Shown: in pieces, positions 35,651-47,566 of the stretch
How positions within the stretch are numbered: position 1 is the first letter of the stretch
Layout: each line of letters begins with the position of its first letter
Assembly (NCBI RefSeq): GCF_000006565.2
Contig: NC_031475.1
Span: forward strand, 434,001 to 498,000
Direction of reading: 5' to 3'
DNA length: 64,000 bases
Origin: Toxoplasma gondii ME49
Taxonomy: Eukaryota > Apicomplexa > Conoidasida > Eucoccidiorida > Sarcocystidae
Notes under the pieces: generated by a model
Told to the model about the DNA's origin: nothing
Seen by the model: only the letters and a program-made list of their open reading frames with translations
Database searches by the model: none
Made by a program: the position numbers and the translations under genes

Positions 35651-38600
35651 TCAGTTGACCGTAACTTCTTCTTCGAGAGCAGTGCCAGTCTCCGACGTCG
35701 CCAGGTCTTGTCGGTCGTCGCAGGAAAACGGGGAAGTCTCGGCCTGCAGCGTCCGGAGAGTGGCCGACGGACTTGCACTCTTTTTCTTCTTCATCAACGT
35801 TTCGCGCAGCTGCTCGGCCTTTTCTTGCTTCTGCGACATCTTCTCCGCCAACTCCTGCAGCCGACGCTCCATCTCCGTCCGATTTCTGAAAAAATACCCT
35901 TCAACAGACGCTCTAAAAGTGAACCGCCCCCATCAAACGCCACACAACTTGAACGCAACTACAAAAAGATACGTAATTACATATATGCATACATACATAC
36001 GCACAAAGAGGATGCATACATACGCTTGGAGATATATATATATATATATGTTTATGTACCTACGCAAGTACTTGAAGATGTGACTGCGAGTATGTGTGGA
36101 GAGGTCTGGGAGTTCTTAGATTCTTTGGAAAGCCAGTAGAAGTCCGTCTCCTCCACGGAGGAACAGGCACTTCCGATATCGAGAAACGAATCTCTCTCCT
36201 CTCTTGCATCGATGAGAGATGCAGCTGGAGTTGAGAGAGAAAACTCGCGTTTCTTGCTGTTCCTCCCCCGGTGAAAAGAGAAAAACGGGGGGGGGCTCGC
36301 TCTGGAATAGCAAAGGGAACAAAAGCTCACCGTCCCTTCTCGCTCACACGCGCAGACATAGGTCTATCCTCAGGTGGTGTATGTACACCCGCGAGTGGCT
36401 GCGACAAAGAGCAGGAAACAGATCTGTGTACGAGAAGCGTCCTTACCTGCTGACTTGTTCTTCGGCTTCTGTGATTTTTTTTTGGAGAGTCAGCTTCGTC
36501 TCTTCGATGATTTTGTGTTTTCTCTCGATCGCCAGCTCCACGCGTTCCTCGAGCGACTGGAGAAGAACGCGAAAAAAGAGAAACCTTAATGAACTTTCTC
36601 GCACCGGGTTCGGTGATTAAAAGGCACCATTTTCTTCGAGGTCTAAACGGTAAGAAAACTTCCACCTTGGGGGACGAGAAAAAGCCTCCACGCAAACCGC
36701 ATCTGGAGAGTGGGGGGGAAAGACCATATCGACGCAAAGGATCAGGTCTCAGTCACTCCGTGGAAGAAGAGACAGAGGATTCTTTCTTTTTCTCATTTTT
36801 TGACCAAAGCTTTTGAGTTTGAGTTTACCCCTCCAATTCGCTCCATCCCCCAATGTGTGCGCCGTGGGACGACACACGGGCACACACCAGATGTTTTTGG
36901 AGAGCTTTTCTCCTTTGCTGAAACTGCGTTACGCGGCAAAGAGCTGCGGTCTTGTCTCCACCATGTCGCATGCCCACCTGCGACAGCCTCTTTTCACAAG
37001 AAGATTTCAGCGTGAGGAAGTTCAAGCCAAGACTCTCTTCGCAGTCGAGGGAAAGCTCACCTTTTTCTTTTCCTCCATCTCCATCTCGCGCGCCAAGATG
37101 ATTTCACGCTTCTCCTCCCATTTTTGTTTGCGTCGCGTCGATTCTTCTTCCAGAAGCTGCTTGCGGCGCTTCTCAGCTTCTTCCAACTTCTCCTGTTCCA
37201 GAAAGAGGAAGAAACCGGCACAAAGTGCACAGACGCGTAGACGCAAAAGGGGGTCGCTGGGAACCTGCTCTTTCCAGAGGAGTCGACAGAAAGTTTGACG
37301 CCTGCGCAGGATTCCACATCTACGCCCGTGTGCAGCGGCGTGCATGCAGGAGCAAAACCAACCTGCAGCGGACGCCGAAGAGGCCCCCGCAGGGCGCTCT
37401 CGCGTGGCATGCAGAGGAGACTGGGGAAAACGCTTTCCAGAAAAAAGGCGGCTCGAAAAAGGAAAACCGAGCGCGACCCGGAGACGCCGTGAGAGCCGAG
37501 AAAACTCGAGAGCAGAACTCTCATATACCCATTATCAGGAAGTCTCCTCTCTACGCGAGCGCGGAGAAACGAAGGCTTCGAGATGCTACGCCCCCCGAGA
37601 GCCCCTACGCGTGTCTTGTGCCCACCGCCAGCTGCAGCCTCTTTCGTGGGCGTTTCTCTCGTCGGAAGACTTGCTTCTGGCGTCTCCTCTCACCTGGAGT
37701 CTTATGGATTTCTCTTCTTCTTCCAGTCTGTTTTTACCCTGAACTTTCTCGATTTGTTGAAGAGCCTTCGCGAGACGCTCCTTCTCCTGTGCTCGCAGCT
37801 GGTTTCTGCGCTCTTCTGCGCTCTGCATTTTCTTCTGCAAATTCGCCTATCAAAACAAGCAGCAGAGACACTGCCTCAGCTTCAGTCCCGAGATACTCCA
37901 CGTTCTCTCATACTCCTTCGTGAGGCTCCAGCTCGACGCCCATGCCTCGACTTCCTCCACGCCTCGAAGGCGGCCACCCGGGGTCGTACGCACACCGCAA
38001 ATGCACAGGGTAGACACGCAGGAGTTTGCAGAGCCCAGAAGAAAACGGTTTCTTGACGAAAACGAAACCTTGCTGCCTTGTGCCATCTCCGACGGAAATC
38101 GCCGTTGCTCCCACATGAGAATCCCTTCAAAAAAGCCGGGGCGCCTCGGGATCGGTGCAGGAAGATCTGAGCGAGTCCAGATACGAGTGAACATGTGCAT
38201 TTGCGCGAGGCGGAAGTTGGTTGGGAGATCTTCTCACCTGAATGCCCTCGATTCTGTTTGCGAGGTTTTCTTCCGCTCGTCTCTGGTGGAGAGCAACGGG
38301 ATCGACATCGAGAGAAAACGAATCTCCGCCACATTCCTCTTCGGTTTCGAGGCCTGGGGTCGAGTTTTCAAGGAAGTCGAGCGCACGCTTGTCGAGGCGA
38401 TTTACGCGGAGTTCCAAACTCTTTGCCCGTTCTTCCTCGGTCTTTCGGATCCGCTCCACGACCGCAACGCGGCTGCGAGAAAGAAAAATGGACACTCAGA
38501 GAAATCCTGCAAACCCCCTTCTCCTTGCCCGCATCCCGATGCTTGTACACCCGGATAACAGGCCGCACACGTGGCGATCGACGATTCCTGTCCAGCAGGT

Positions 38601-41047
38601 CTCGGGATGTCTGCGGACGAGAGGGCGAGTCCTTAAACGATGAAATCTGTCGCCAGATACACTGGGGGAAAGATCAATCGTTTCTCATTCCATGACGCAT
38701 GCGAACCTTTCGACAAAACAGAGGCAGTTCTCCACAGAATACGATATATACAGAGTGATGCCTCGTGCTGCGTCGAGCGAAATCTTCACCAAAGACGCGT
38801 CTGTGTACATCCAACCAATTAGATTCACACAGATCCCCATGCACACCTAGAGATGTATGCACAAGTATGTACCCATACAAAATATAATGTCAAAGGCGCA
38901 TGCACGGAAGTGAAAACCGACACACCAGACGATGTGCACATGCTTACGCATGCGCCTGTAAATGTGTATAAATGTGTGTATACATGCACGCAGATAAATG
39001 CAGACAAGCGTACCTAGATGCGTGGACACTTAGAGCGGTGTATATCGACAGCTTGATAGATCTGTACCTATAAAGATGTATGGAACCCTACGAAGAGAAT
39101 AAGAAGAGTGAATTTTCACCAGGTTGACAGATGACAGTGAGATGTACCGTTCAAGAAACTTTCTCGCGATCACGCGGCGTCGGCGCAGGTGCTCCTCATG
39201 GCGTTCGCGCGCGCGTTTCTCGCGCTCGACAAGCGATGACTGTCTAGACAGCCGCTTTCGCTTGGTCTCCAAACGCGCTGTCACACGTTCGTGGATACTC
39301 ACAGAGAGCTCGCTTTGGCTGCAGAGACTCTGAAAAGCAGCAGAAAGAGATGGAGAGCTCGCGCGTACACAAACAGGCCTGAAAACGGCAGAAAGGAGAA
39401 GAGAAACTCACAAGTCCGCAACTGGCAAGCCCTCACACGCTCTCTGCAGATACTCAAGGGCGTTGTGAGGTGCCAAACCAATATATACACCCGAGAGCAA
39501 GAAAGGATTTGCCTGGAGGAGGAAGAAGGCTACACACTTTGTCGAAGCAGGAGGACGAGAAAGCAGAAGAAAGGGAAGAAAACTGAGAGTGACAAGGTGT
39601 ACAGTCCAAACAGAGAGAAGTAAACGGCGCAAGTGCCTCACGCGTTTTCGACGGAGAAGAAAGGTATCTATGAATTTTTGTACAGAGACGAAAAGAATCT
39701 GAAGATAGACGGAACGTGCAGCAAGAAGAAGAGCACCTCTTCATCTGCCCTCCCTCGACGCAAGCGGTGTTTCACGACCCCCCCGGAAACAGACTCTTTC
39801 CAGTTATCAACAAGTCCGTGAACACAGAAGTCCGTGCAGGCAGCAAGGGCGTCAAAACAGACACGGCGATTCACACTGAGATTCCGGCAGCGATTGATAC
39901 ATGTGGAGTACGGAACCGGCCACAGAGTCGTCCCCTAGCGAGCATGCAGACGAAGGCCCCTCCACTTCTGCATACGAATGTGTATCTCACAAAGTCTTAA
40001 ACTCTACGGCTCGAGCTGATCTGATGTAGCTGTCTCTTTGGTGTATACGGACGGCTGGCTGCTGGATTGTGTCTTTGAGGAAGCTTGTCTCAGGAACGAA
40101 TTAACTTGATCTTGGTAGATATTCTTACAAACGGAGTCACGCATGTTTAGAGAGCATATTCTGTGCATGCAGTGAAACTCGATTCGACAACACGATTTCC
40201 ACCTTCCCCTCGGGGCCCAATCTCTCTTTTCTCTTTACCCCTGACTCTCCTTCGAACCTGCGGAGTCCATTTTCCCGACGAACGCTTTCAGAAAAATCAA
40301 CAACTTCCGTGCACACTCCTTGCGGAGAAGGAAAACCTGTCTGGTTCGTAAAAAAACCACGGTTGGACTGATGGACGGCTTGTCAGCTGTTAAGTTAGAC
40401 AAAGAAGTTCCAACGTTACGGACGTTTCCTTGACTCGCGACCCACGGGTGTCGGATGGTGTGTCTTTTAGCGAAAAAGCGCCGTGCAATAGGCCTGTGGA
40501 GTACTAACCATTTTTTTAGACAGGATCAGTCACCAGCTTTTCTGGGGAGTATATACTACGAGTTCGACTACTGGTTTAGATCTTGACAGTTTTGGTTTAC
40601 CGGATGTGTGCGTACTTAGAACCGTTATGCCATCAACATCTGTCCATCGCTTTACACACAAACACTCGGCCGGTCTCCGAGGCTGTTATCCAGAGAAACT
40701 GATGGGAGAAAAGATCCACATTCGAGAAGAGACTGGAGACCTCATTCGCTTTTTCTACAAGGTTTTCCACGGCGGCACTAGGACGACTTGCGAGTCGCGG
40801 ACCACTGGACGTCGGCGAGTCCCTTTTATCCGGGTTTTCTCCGGGTCTGCAGCGAAAAGGAAAGACAGCGTCGGCCTGTCGGAGTTCGGAGCACGACTTT
40901 GTTTCTCACCTGGAATTTCACGACGTAACCGCTGGCCATTTCCTGTTCGTCGAGGAGGACGAAGTCCTCCATCGAGTGACTTCGAGAAGCGTCGGGAGAG
41001 ACAGTTTGACTGCCGGTAACAGCAGCATCCACAGGTTTGTGTTGCAT
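35651..41047 (-). CDS. Charged coiled-coil protein, 394 aa, seven exons
   Basis: Exons on the minus strand: 41047-40910, 39329-39148, 38472-38238, 37846-37694, 37192-37061, 36556-36447, 35885-35651. All junctions keep phase. After a 40-residue polar N-terminus containing SMEDFVLLDEQEM, nearly the whole protein is Glu/Lys/Arg/Gln-rich heptad-like helix (for example RVTARLETKRKRL, MQSAEERRNQLRAQEKERL, LEEAEKRRKQLLEEE, EMERRLQELAEKM), ending in a Ser/Thr/Glu tail. AEERR-x-L units recall stathmin-like tubulin-binding helices, but this is too weak to assign. A role in cytoskeleton or centrosome is speculation. The exon 2 donor after 39148 was chosen because it alone restores phase to exon 3; the stronger-looking one at 39119 does not. 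Each coiled-coil block is its own small exon, suggesting growth by exon addition. Confidence 0.75.
36031..36050. repeat. Short (TA)n microsatellite in the last intron of the coiled-coil gene
   Basis: About 18 bases of alternating TA after CATACATACGCA-type steps, between exons 7 and 6. Confidence 0.75.
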
Positions 41048-42899
41048 CTTGGATGCCTTTCCCCAAAGACAACTTGTGTAGGTAGGTCGTTGCTGACAGA
41101 AAAGCACATCTACGTGAAAGCCTTTCGCCCGTAGGAGCCGAGTCTAAAGAAGTTTCGAATCCCGTGAGGCAGACCCTCGAAAATCCTCATCTACGCACTC
41201 TGTCGTTGCCCGGGTACGCAACCAGCAGCGGGCGCCGCGTTCGGGGAAAGGGCGGATTCGCTGGTCAGAGACTTGTGCAACGTCCACAATTGCCAAGAAA
41301 ATTTCCTTTTTCAGACAAGAAATGCAACCCTTCGCTACATACACCTAGTGGTCGCACCATGCGGAAACGCTCGCTGTTCAGCGGATCGGTGAATTCCCGG
41401 AATTCCGTCACACCCTTGCAAGGCAAGAGGAAACTCCCAAGCCCAGCACGGGAAAAATCGAGCACGCAAGTCGCTGAAAAATGCACTGACACGCAAGTGT
41501 TCGCGGAGGGAAACGCGGCGTTGTTTGCGCGCTTCTAGTTGATCCAGAAAAGGAAAGGTAGTGGATTGTAACTAACTTGCAGATAGTGGAAAGAGTTGGA
41601 GGGTGGACTGCGCAGAGGCGTGTTGTCTGGGTGGGCACCCACACGTCCACACTGTCAGATGCAGCTGCTAGCGAAACGAGAGAATTCATTGAACGGGGTC
41701 AGAAAGTTTGCGGAGACACCGTTCTCTGAAAAGGTTTCATGGGATAAGAAAGACAAGCCAAATCCTGCGGTGCACTTCTCTAAATCCGTGTGGCGTCTGC
41801 CGGGGTCTTGCAGCCGACAGTTTTGTCTACCTTCCGAATGAAGAGACATCGACGGCAGCGCTACAGTATCGCGGCCGATTAACAGCACAAAGGAAGGAAA
41901 ACGTCATTTCGTTTTCCACGTCAATCTGGGTTTTATGAGTAGGACAAGTGCCGGAACAGCATTTCTTTTTTGCGTACACCGTGGCCGCTGTTGGTATCTC
42001 ACTGCCAGCTCTTCGAGCTGCGGCTGCTCGTACCTAATACGAGGAGAGACTCCTAGAGAACACGAAACAAATCGGTTGACTAATAGACGAACACTGAAGT
42101 CTGAAAGCAAGATGGTGTTCTGTGCCACTCTCCTTTTCCATGGGGAGGGCAAATTTATAGGGAATCGAGGTCGGAGAAGTTGCACGCGTAGTTCTGTGAG
42201 TCCTGATCGGCGTTCTGCCACAGATTTTGCCAGAATGTGCTACAATGAAGAACATGATCTCACGAGATCTATCAGATACGAAGTCGATGGTCGGATGGTG
42301 CACACGAATATCAACGAAGAACACTCAACTACGCACTAGGTACCTTTATTGCGGCTCGTTTCTTTCGGGTGAGAGGTGAAACCCATAGAGAAAGGAACGT
42401 TCGAGGAACACCGAACACACGCAATATTTGAACGAGCGTCAGCCTAGTGGTCTTCTTCAAGCAAACTAGTTACCATTTCGTCGGATCTACGTGGAACATA
42501 GGAGCTGAAGGGTACAGGAATTGCCTGGGGAAAAAAATTGGACATTTGTGCAGCGGGTTCCTTAAGTTTCTAACTGTCGCAGAAGTGATGCCGTTTCCTC
42601 AGCGTTATGCTTTGTTGAGCTCCAGTCCCAAACCGTGCTACATGTCAAGGAGTGCGAGAGGATTCCACTTAAGGGCATATATCGGACCCTGTATCGTTCA
42701 CAATCTACTCAACCGTCTCCCTCGAGCTAACTTGAAAACACGAGGACTCCGTAAAAAAAAGAAGTCAGTTTGTTTTCATCATCCCTTATCAAGCAGAAGT
42801 TACCCCGCTGGAACACGAACAACGAAAATGCGAAACGGGGACCCTGGAAATACCCCTCATCGAGTTTGCGTCCCTCGCAATGTTTAAAAGATTGGCCCG
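41048..42899. other. Intergenic: coiled-coil gene 5' flank and orphan gene 3' flank
   Basis: 1.85 kb between two minus-strand genes. Presumably it contains the promoter of the coiled-coil gene near 41048-41500 and the 3' flank of the orphan gene. No motif or coding exon stands out. Confidence 0.55.
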
Positions 42900-45800
42900 T
42901 TATGACTTAACAATGGTGACCGGGTCAACATTTCGAAAAACAGCCTGTTCAATATCGCGAACAATTGTGTGGGCGTCGGTGATAATGTTTAGTGAGGCAA
43001 CGGCCACGCGCAGCGCGTGAAGCGACTTTGGCAGGAGTTCGGAACTTGTGAACAACTCGGGATTCAAAAGTTCGAGAATATCTTCTAGCAACTCCAGCTG
43101 GCTATCTGAAGCGGATGCACAGACACACAGAGGCACCTCACATGTTCTTTCACAAAACAGCGATATTTCTGCACCAGATATTACCAGCTGTCCGTGTGCT
43201 ACGAATATGAACGTGTAGCGTGGAAACCCGCTTTCGCATCACTCGCTTTAGCAGAGCCAGCTATGCTCGCCACCTGCCCGAATGAACCGTCGTGAAAGAG
43301 TGAAGATACCCAATAGTGCGACATGCAATCCATCGGATCTCGCGGCACACTGTGAGGTCCATTAACGCGCCGCAAGTGAGTTTGTCGTGGTTAAAGCGTA
43401 CGAAACGCTTTTCACAGCGGCAGCTTGCATTTTCGCTAGTGCAGTGACAGCGCAAGCAGTGCTGCCTCTCCTAATCCCTACAGCCAGCTGAATCAATGTG
43501 GCAAGCCAGAAGGGAGTGCACTCTGAATGCCTGTTCTTTACAACAAACACACAGCAACGCCGGTCAGCCGCACCGGATGCCTCACCAGTTGTGTCGATCT
43601 TGTTCGTCGCCACGACGAAGTCGTTTTGCATGTCTTGAAGTAAGCGTTTCAATGGTTCATCAGGCATTGCAGCAATGGCGTTGTCAATCGGCTCAAAGTA
43701 CTCTTTCAAAACGGACGTACTGCGCTCTATGTCTGCTACTTCCTGTGACCTCCTCCGGAGCAGTTCCTGAAAGGCGCGGCAAGACCTTGAAAGCCACATG
43801 GCATCAGCAGTCGACTTTAAAAGAGATTCATGAGACCCCCTCGGCGCAGTCACTAAGCCACTCCAGAAAGCGTTGTCGAATTTTGCCCAGTTTCCCACGG
43901 ATGTATATACTGGCGTTGAAGGTACGCATGTAACACAAACAGATCTGTCCGCCTCCACCTTATCCGCGAATTTTCACAATGCATGCAAAGTCAAGGAAAC
44001 AGCCATCTACAGGGATTGCGGTCCTTCTTCACCCGCACGGAACATCGCCCCGCGTCTCCTTACCTGTACAGAAGCGACGTCAGTCTCGGGGCTATCCAGC
44101 ATGGTCTTGAGCTCATCAAAAAACGCGATGTCTCCCTGCCTTTCTTCATCAGTAGCCAAGTGGTAGTGAGCGCGGATAGCCCGGGCCTGAACGCCTACGC
44201 GAGTGTTCTCCAGCTCGTTCAGCTCGGACTGGAAACGCTGGGATATCTGTCGAAGGAGATCCCTAAAGAGAATCAGCGGCTCTTCATTCGGAGCCAGTTG
44301 CCACTCCGGGCTGATATATGACTCCCAGAGATCCTGTGGAGGATCTGGCGCGTACCTCTTCCGCAGCAGCAGCACCGCGACCGACTGAAAAAGAGTCCAG
44401 ACGCCAACCGCAAACCGTTCAGTAAAAGTTCCCAAGAAACCTTCACTTTAAAAAGCCTTGATACATCAAGGGAACCGGTGAGTGTCCAACGCTCGACCGG
44501 AACCCACAGCAACCGCAACTGGAGTTCGAATCGACGACCAAGCCTTCACAACTCGACGGAGGTAGCTAGAATTTTGTCGAAAAACCCTACGCGGAAAAGA
44601 CGTCACTCGGCACGATTGGCTACTTGGTTGTAACATGAAGACGTTTCTGGTGGACTGCATTTTATCTTGTCATGCGATTCCGCTCCTGCGAAGGCAACTC
44701 AAAGCAATATGCCGTTTGCCAAAATCGGCGTATCTGCCCAGGGGTTCCCTAAACCCTCAAGTGTCAGAAACGCATGCAGCTTCTCCCGGTCGCCTACACT
44801 TGTCATGTCGGGATCCATCTCGTCGGGAAGAACGAGCAGAACCTGGCGATAGTATTTTCCGAGAACCTCCAAAGCATCGTGGCTTAAGCGGTGGCGTAGA
44901 ACAAGCGTTGTCGATTGGTCGATCTCCTCAAAAATCTTGAGACTTAGTGCAACAGGGTAATTCATGTCCGAGTGCAAGACGTCCATGGGAATGTCGCTGT
45001 ACTGATCTTGAATCAGCTGCAATCAAGGACAGACTCAAAAGTTTTAACGGTGCACAAACTGTATCAAATTCACAGGCTCTCTTGGACGCGGGCCTTGCAT
45101 TGTTATCTACTGACGCCACTCTCGCTCTAGGCAAGGATTCACATGAGACCTCCACGACAGCTGAGAGTCGACACAAAGCCTCCACGTTTCAACTGAGAAT
45201 GCAGAAAACCTTCATCCGAACCGCGAAGCGTCAACTACCACGACCGCCGTTGCGTGAGACACAGCATGGGGAGGCCAACAGATCAAGAAGCGGGTTGTCC
45301 TTGAAACAGTGCGAAGTATCTCCTGGAGAGTCGAAACTAGAGGATACATCGAGGATGTCAACTCTCTTTTACCCTCAACTGTCCGGTGAAGAACTTAGTA
45401 TCCCGTACTCCAAACAGTTCGGCTTTTCCCTTCGTCTACAGTCAGAGTTCAAAAACAAGTACATCTGCTGGCTAAACAACAGGCTGGACTTCCATGTCCA
45501 ACAACATTAAGGTTACTCCTCGTCGGCAGTAGTATCACAGATACGGACGAAACTTCGACCATGGAGACATGCTGTGGTTCTTCGGAACGAGAGGGTGCCC
45601 ACGAAACGGCTCAGCGAGACGCTTACACTTTCAGCCATGGAGAAAAAAGCAACGAGGCGTTCGCGCTCTCCCAAGTTGTTTTGCTTCATGCAGAAAATGT
45701 GGACGTTGTCCTTCATTGAACAGATTCCGAGGGCGGAAGCGAGGAACTTGTCACAGACCTCAGGCTCTTTCTCGATCACGATCACACGGCGTGTCTTCTG

Positions 45801-47566
45801 AAGGGCACACGAAGAGTCGCGGCGGACAGAAAAATACACGAGAGCGTCTTGGACAAACCGCTGGCCTGCTGCTCCCATACCGGTGCCATGTCGTTCACGG
45901 ATATAGCCTGTCAACTCGTGAATGTGGGGAGCTGCCTCATGAGAACGCGGTATCACAAACGAAGATCCGGGCTCCGCACGAAAAAAAGCCACCTTTCAAG
46001 TCTCAAGGCCGCACAAGAAGCGCTTCCTTTTTCCTTGGAGTTTCCTGAAACTGAGACGTACCGCCGCGAAAACGAAGACCTCGTTGGAAGCCCCGAAAAG
46101 AAACACCGTTTGATCTTCGATGTTGGCCGCAAGAATCTGTTCCAGTTGTTTCTTGGCGAGCTTGCGGAAGGCCCGCGCGGCTTGCTTGTCACTTTCCAGC
46201 GCCTTTTCAGGAGCAGCCTCGAGGGCGGCCACGCGCTCATCCGATCGCTCGCGTGTGTGCTCGGCTCCTGCGAAGAAACGCGCGCGAACGATCAAGGCGC
46301 AAAGCTGCAAAGGCTCAGTGACGGGGAAAAGACGCGAGAAACGCCCACCTCGAAGAAGAACCAGTGTCATGAAGGACGCAGTGTCACAGCACCTGAAGCA
46401 CACTCAGGTTTCAAAGCCTCGAAGCCTCTGCGGGCTGTCTGGCCCACGACAGAAAGCGAATGTTTCTGTCTTCCAGAGAGTGCCTACAGTCGTCCATACT
46501 TCTGAAACGCACTTTGTCCTACTTTGCCTCCTTCCTCGCTCTCTCCAGAAGCAGCCTACTGATTTGCCTACTGACCTAATGACTTACTTTGTTCGGTGTC
46601 GTCTTTAACCGCAGACATGACCTTGAGAACGTCATTTCCGACCAACTCCGGGTGCACACAGACCTCGCTTAGCTCGGCAGCAGCGGACCGGACACTGGAG
46701 TCGGACTCTTCCGCGCTGCCAGTGCCGGCGGCCTCGGCCCGGATGGCTCGGATTCGCTCCAAAATGGCTTCGCGACTCTTCAAGTGCGCTGCAGAACATC
46801 AAACCGAGACCGCGAAGCCCACAGAGCAAGTGCTAGCTGTGAGGAAGTGTTGTGCAAACATCGAAAAATAGACTTGCCCACGGTAAATAAAAACCATCTA
46901 GATCTAAATACCTCCAGGCAAAGCATTTGCTCTTGTGTTCTGCTTCCCTCAGTACACACAGTCAACGAGTGGTGGAAGGAGGTGTCGGATGGACGTCGTT
47001 TCAACACCGCAAAACAAGCTGGAAAAAGCCATTCAGGTACGACAAAGAGGGACAGCTGTGATGGTGAGGAGCTGAGAGCGGGCAGTAAGCCGTACACGAG
47101 CGAGAGGTATACCAGAAAGCAGAACTCAACGGAAGGGCTGCGAGGGTGCGCTTTAAGCTGTCGATCCGGGGCAAAATCCCTCCTCATCACGAAAGTGACA
47201 TTTTGCGGAGACAGGAGAGAAAGTGAGCAAGCTCAACATAGTCCTCCTTGAAAGTGTCGGGCGAGTCAGAAAGAACAGAAACATCAAAATGGTGGCAAGA
47301 GGTGTCATTCCGATTTCCAGGTATGGGATACAAACAAAGGAGTTTGCGACGACTGACGTACTCCACCACCCCACTGGACTGCTTAAGACAGGTAAGTAGT
47401 TCGATGTCACCCTGTCAGTTGAAGTGCCCTGCTTACTGAAGAGGATGTTCATCTTCTGAATCGCAGTAGTCGCCGCGACGAGAAATGTGAAATCACTCGA
47501 CGAAAGAATCAGCGCGCCGAGGGCGCACACCGAGGCGCAGAACCAAAGGATTGTGAAGTCCGCCAT
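42900..47566 (-). CDS. Orphan protein with N-terminal signal/anchor segment, about 610 aa
   Basis: Minus-strand exons: 47566-47437, 46788-46588, 46267-46062, 45971-45603, 45016-44798, 44384-44064, 43766-43586, 43105-42900; phases agree and sum to 611 codons. The ATG context is CAGTATGGCG. Residues 5-25 are hydrophobic (FTILWFCASVCALGALILSS), fitting a signal peptide or anchor. The rest is mostly helical and charged: ILERIRAIRAEAAG, ARAFRKLAKKQLEQILA, VIVIEKEPEVCDKFLASALG, LSHDALEVLGKYYRQVLLVL, LLEDILELLNPELF. No known family was recognised. Between exons 1 and 2 the DNA contains another open stretch (47200-47380, YVELAHFLSCLRKM) that cannot be joined in phase without an intron of about 32 bases, so it is left as intron. 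The start is 1.83 kb head to head from the uL29m gene. A secretory-pathway or membrane role is inference from the N-terminus alone. Confidence 0.68.

Noticed and set aside
43362..43455. Alternative last exon of the orphan gene (KMQAAAVKSVSY...)
   Set aside because: Phase-compatible through a weak acceptor, but the exon at 43105-42900 has a better acceptor and a much more protein-like sequence.
44518..44540. GAGTTCGAATCGAC resembling a tRNA B box
   Set aside because: No A box, cloverleaf or terminator could be found around it.
45513..45602. Continuation of orphan exon 4 to the stop at 45513
   Set aside because: Would end the protein early, while four further minus-strand exons without their own start follow in perfect phase from the donor at 45602.
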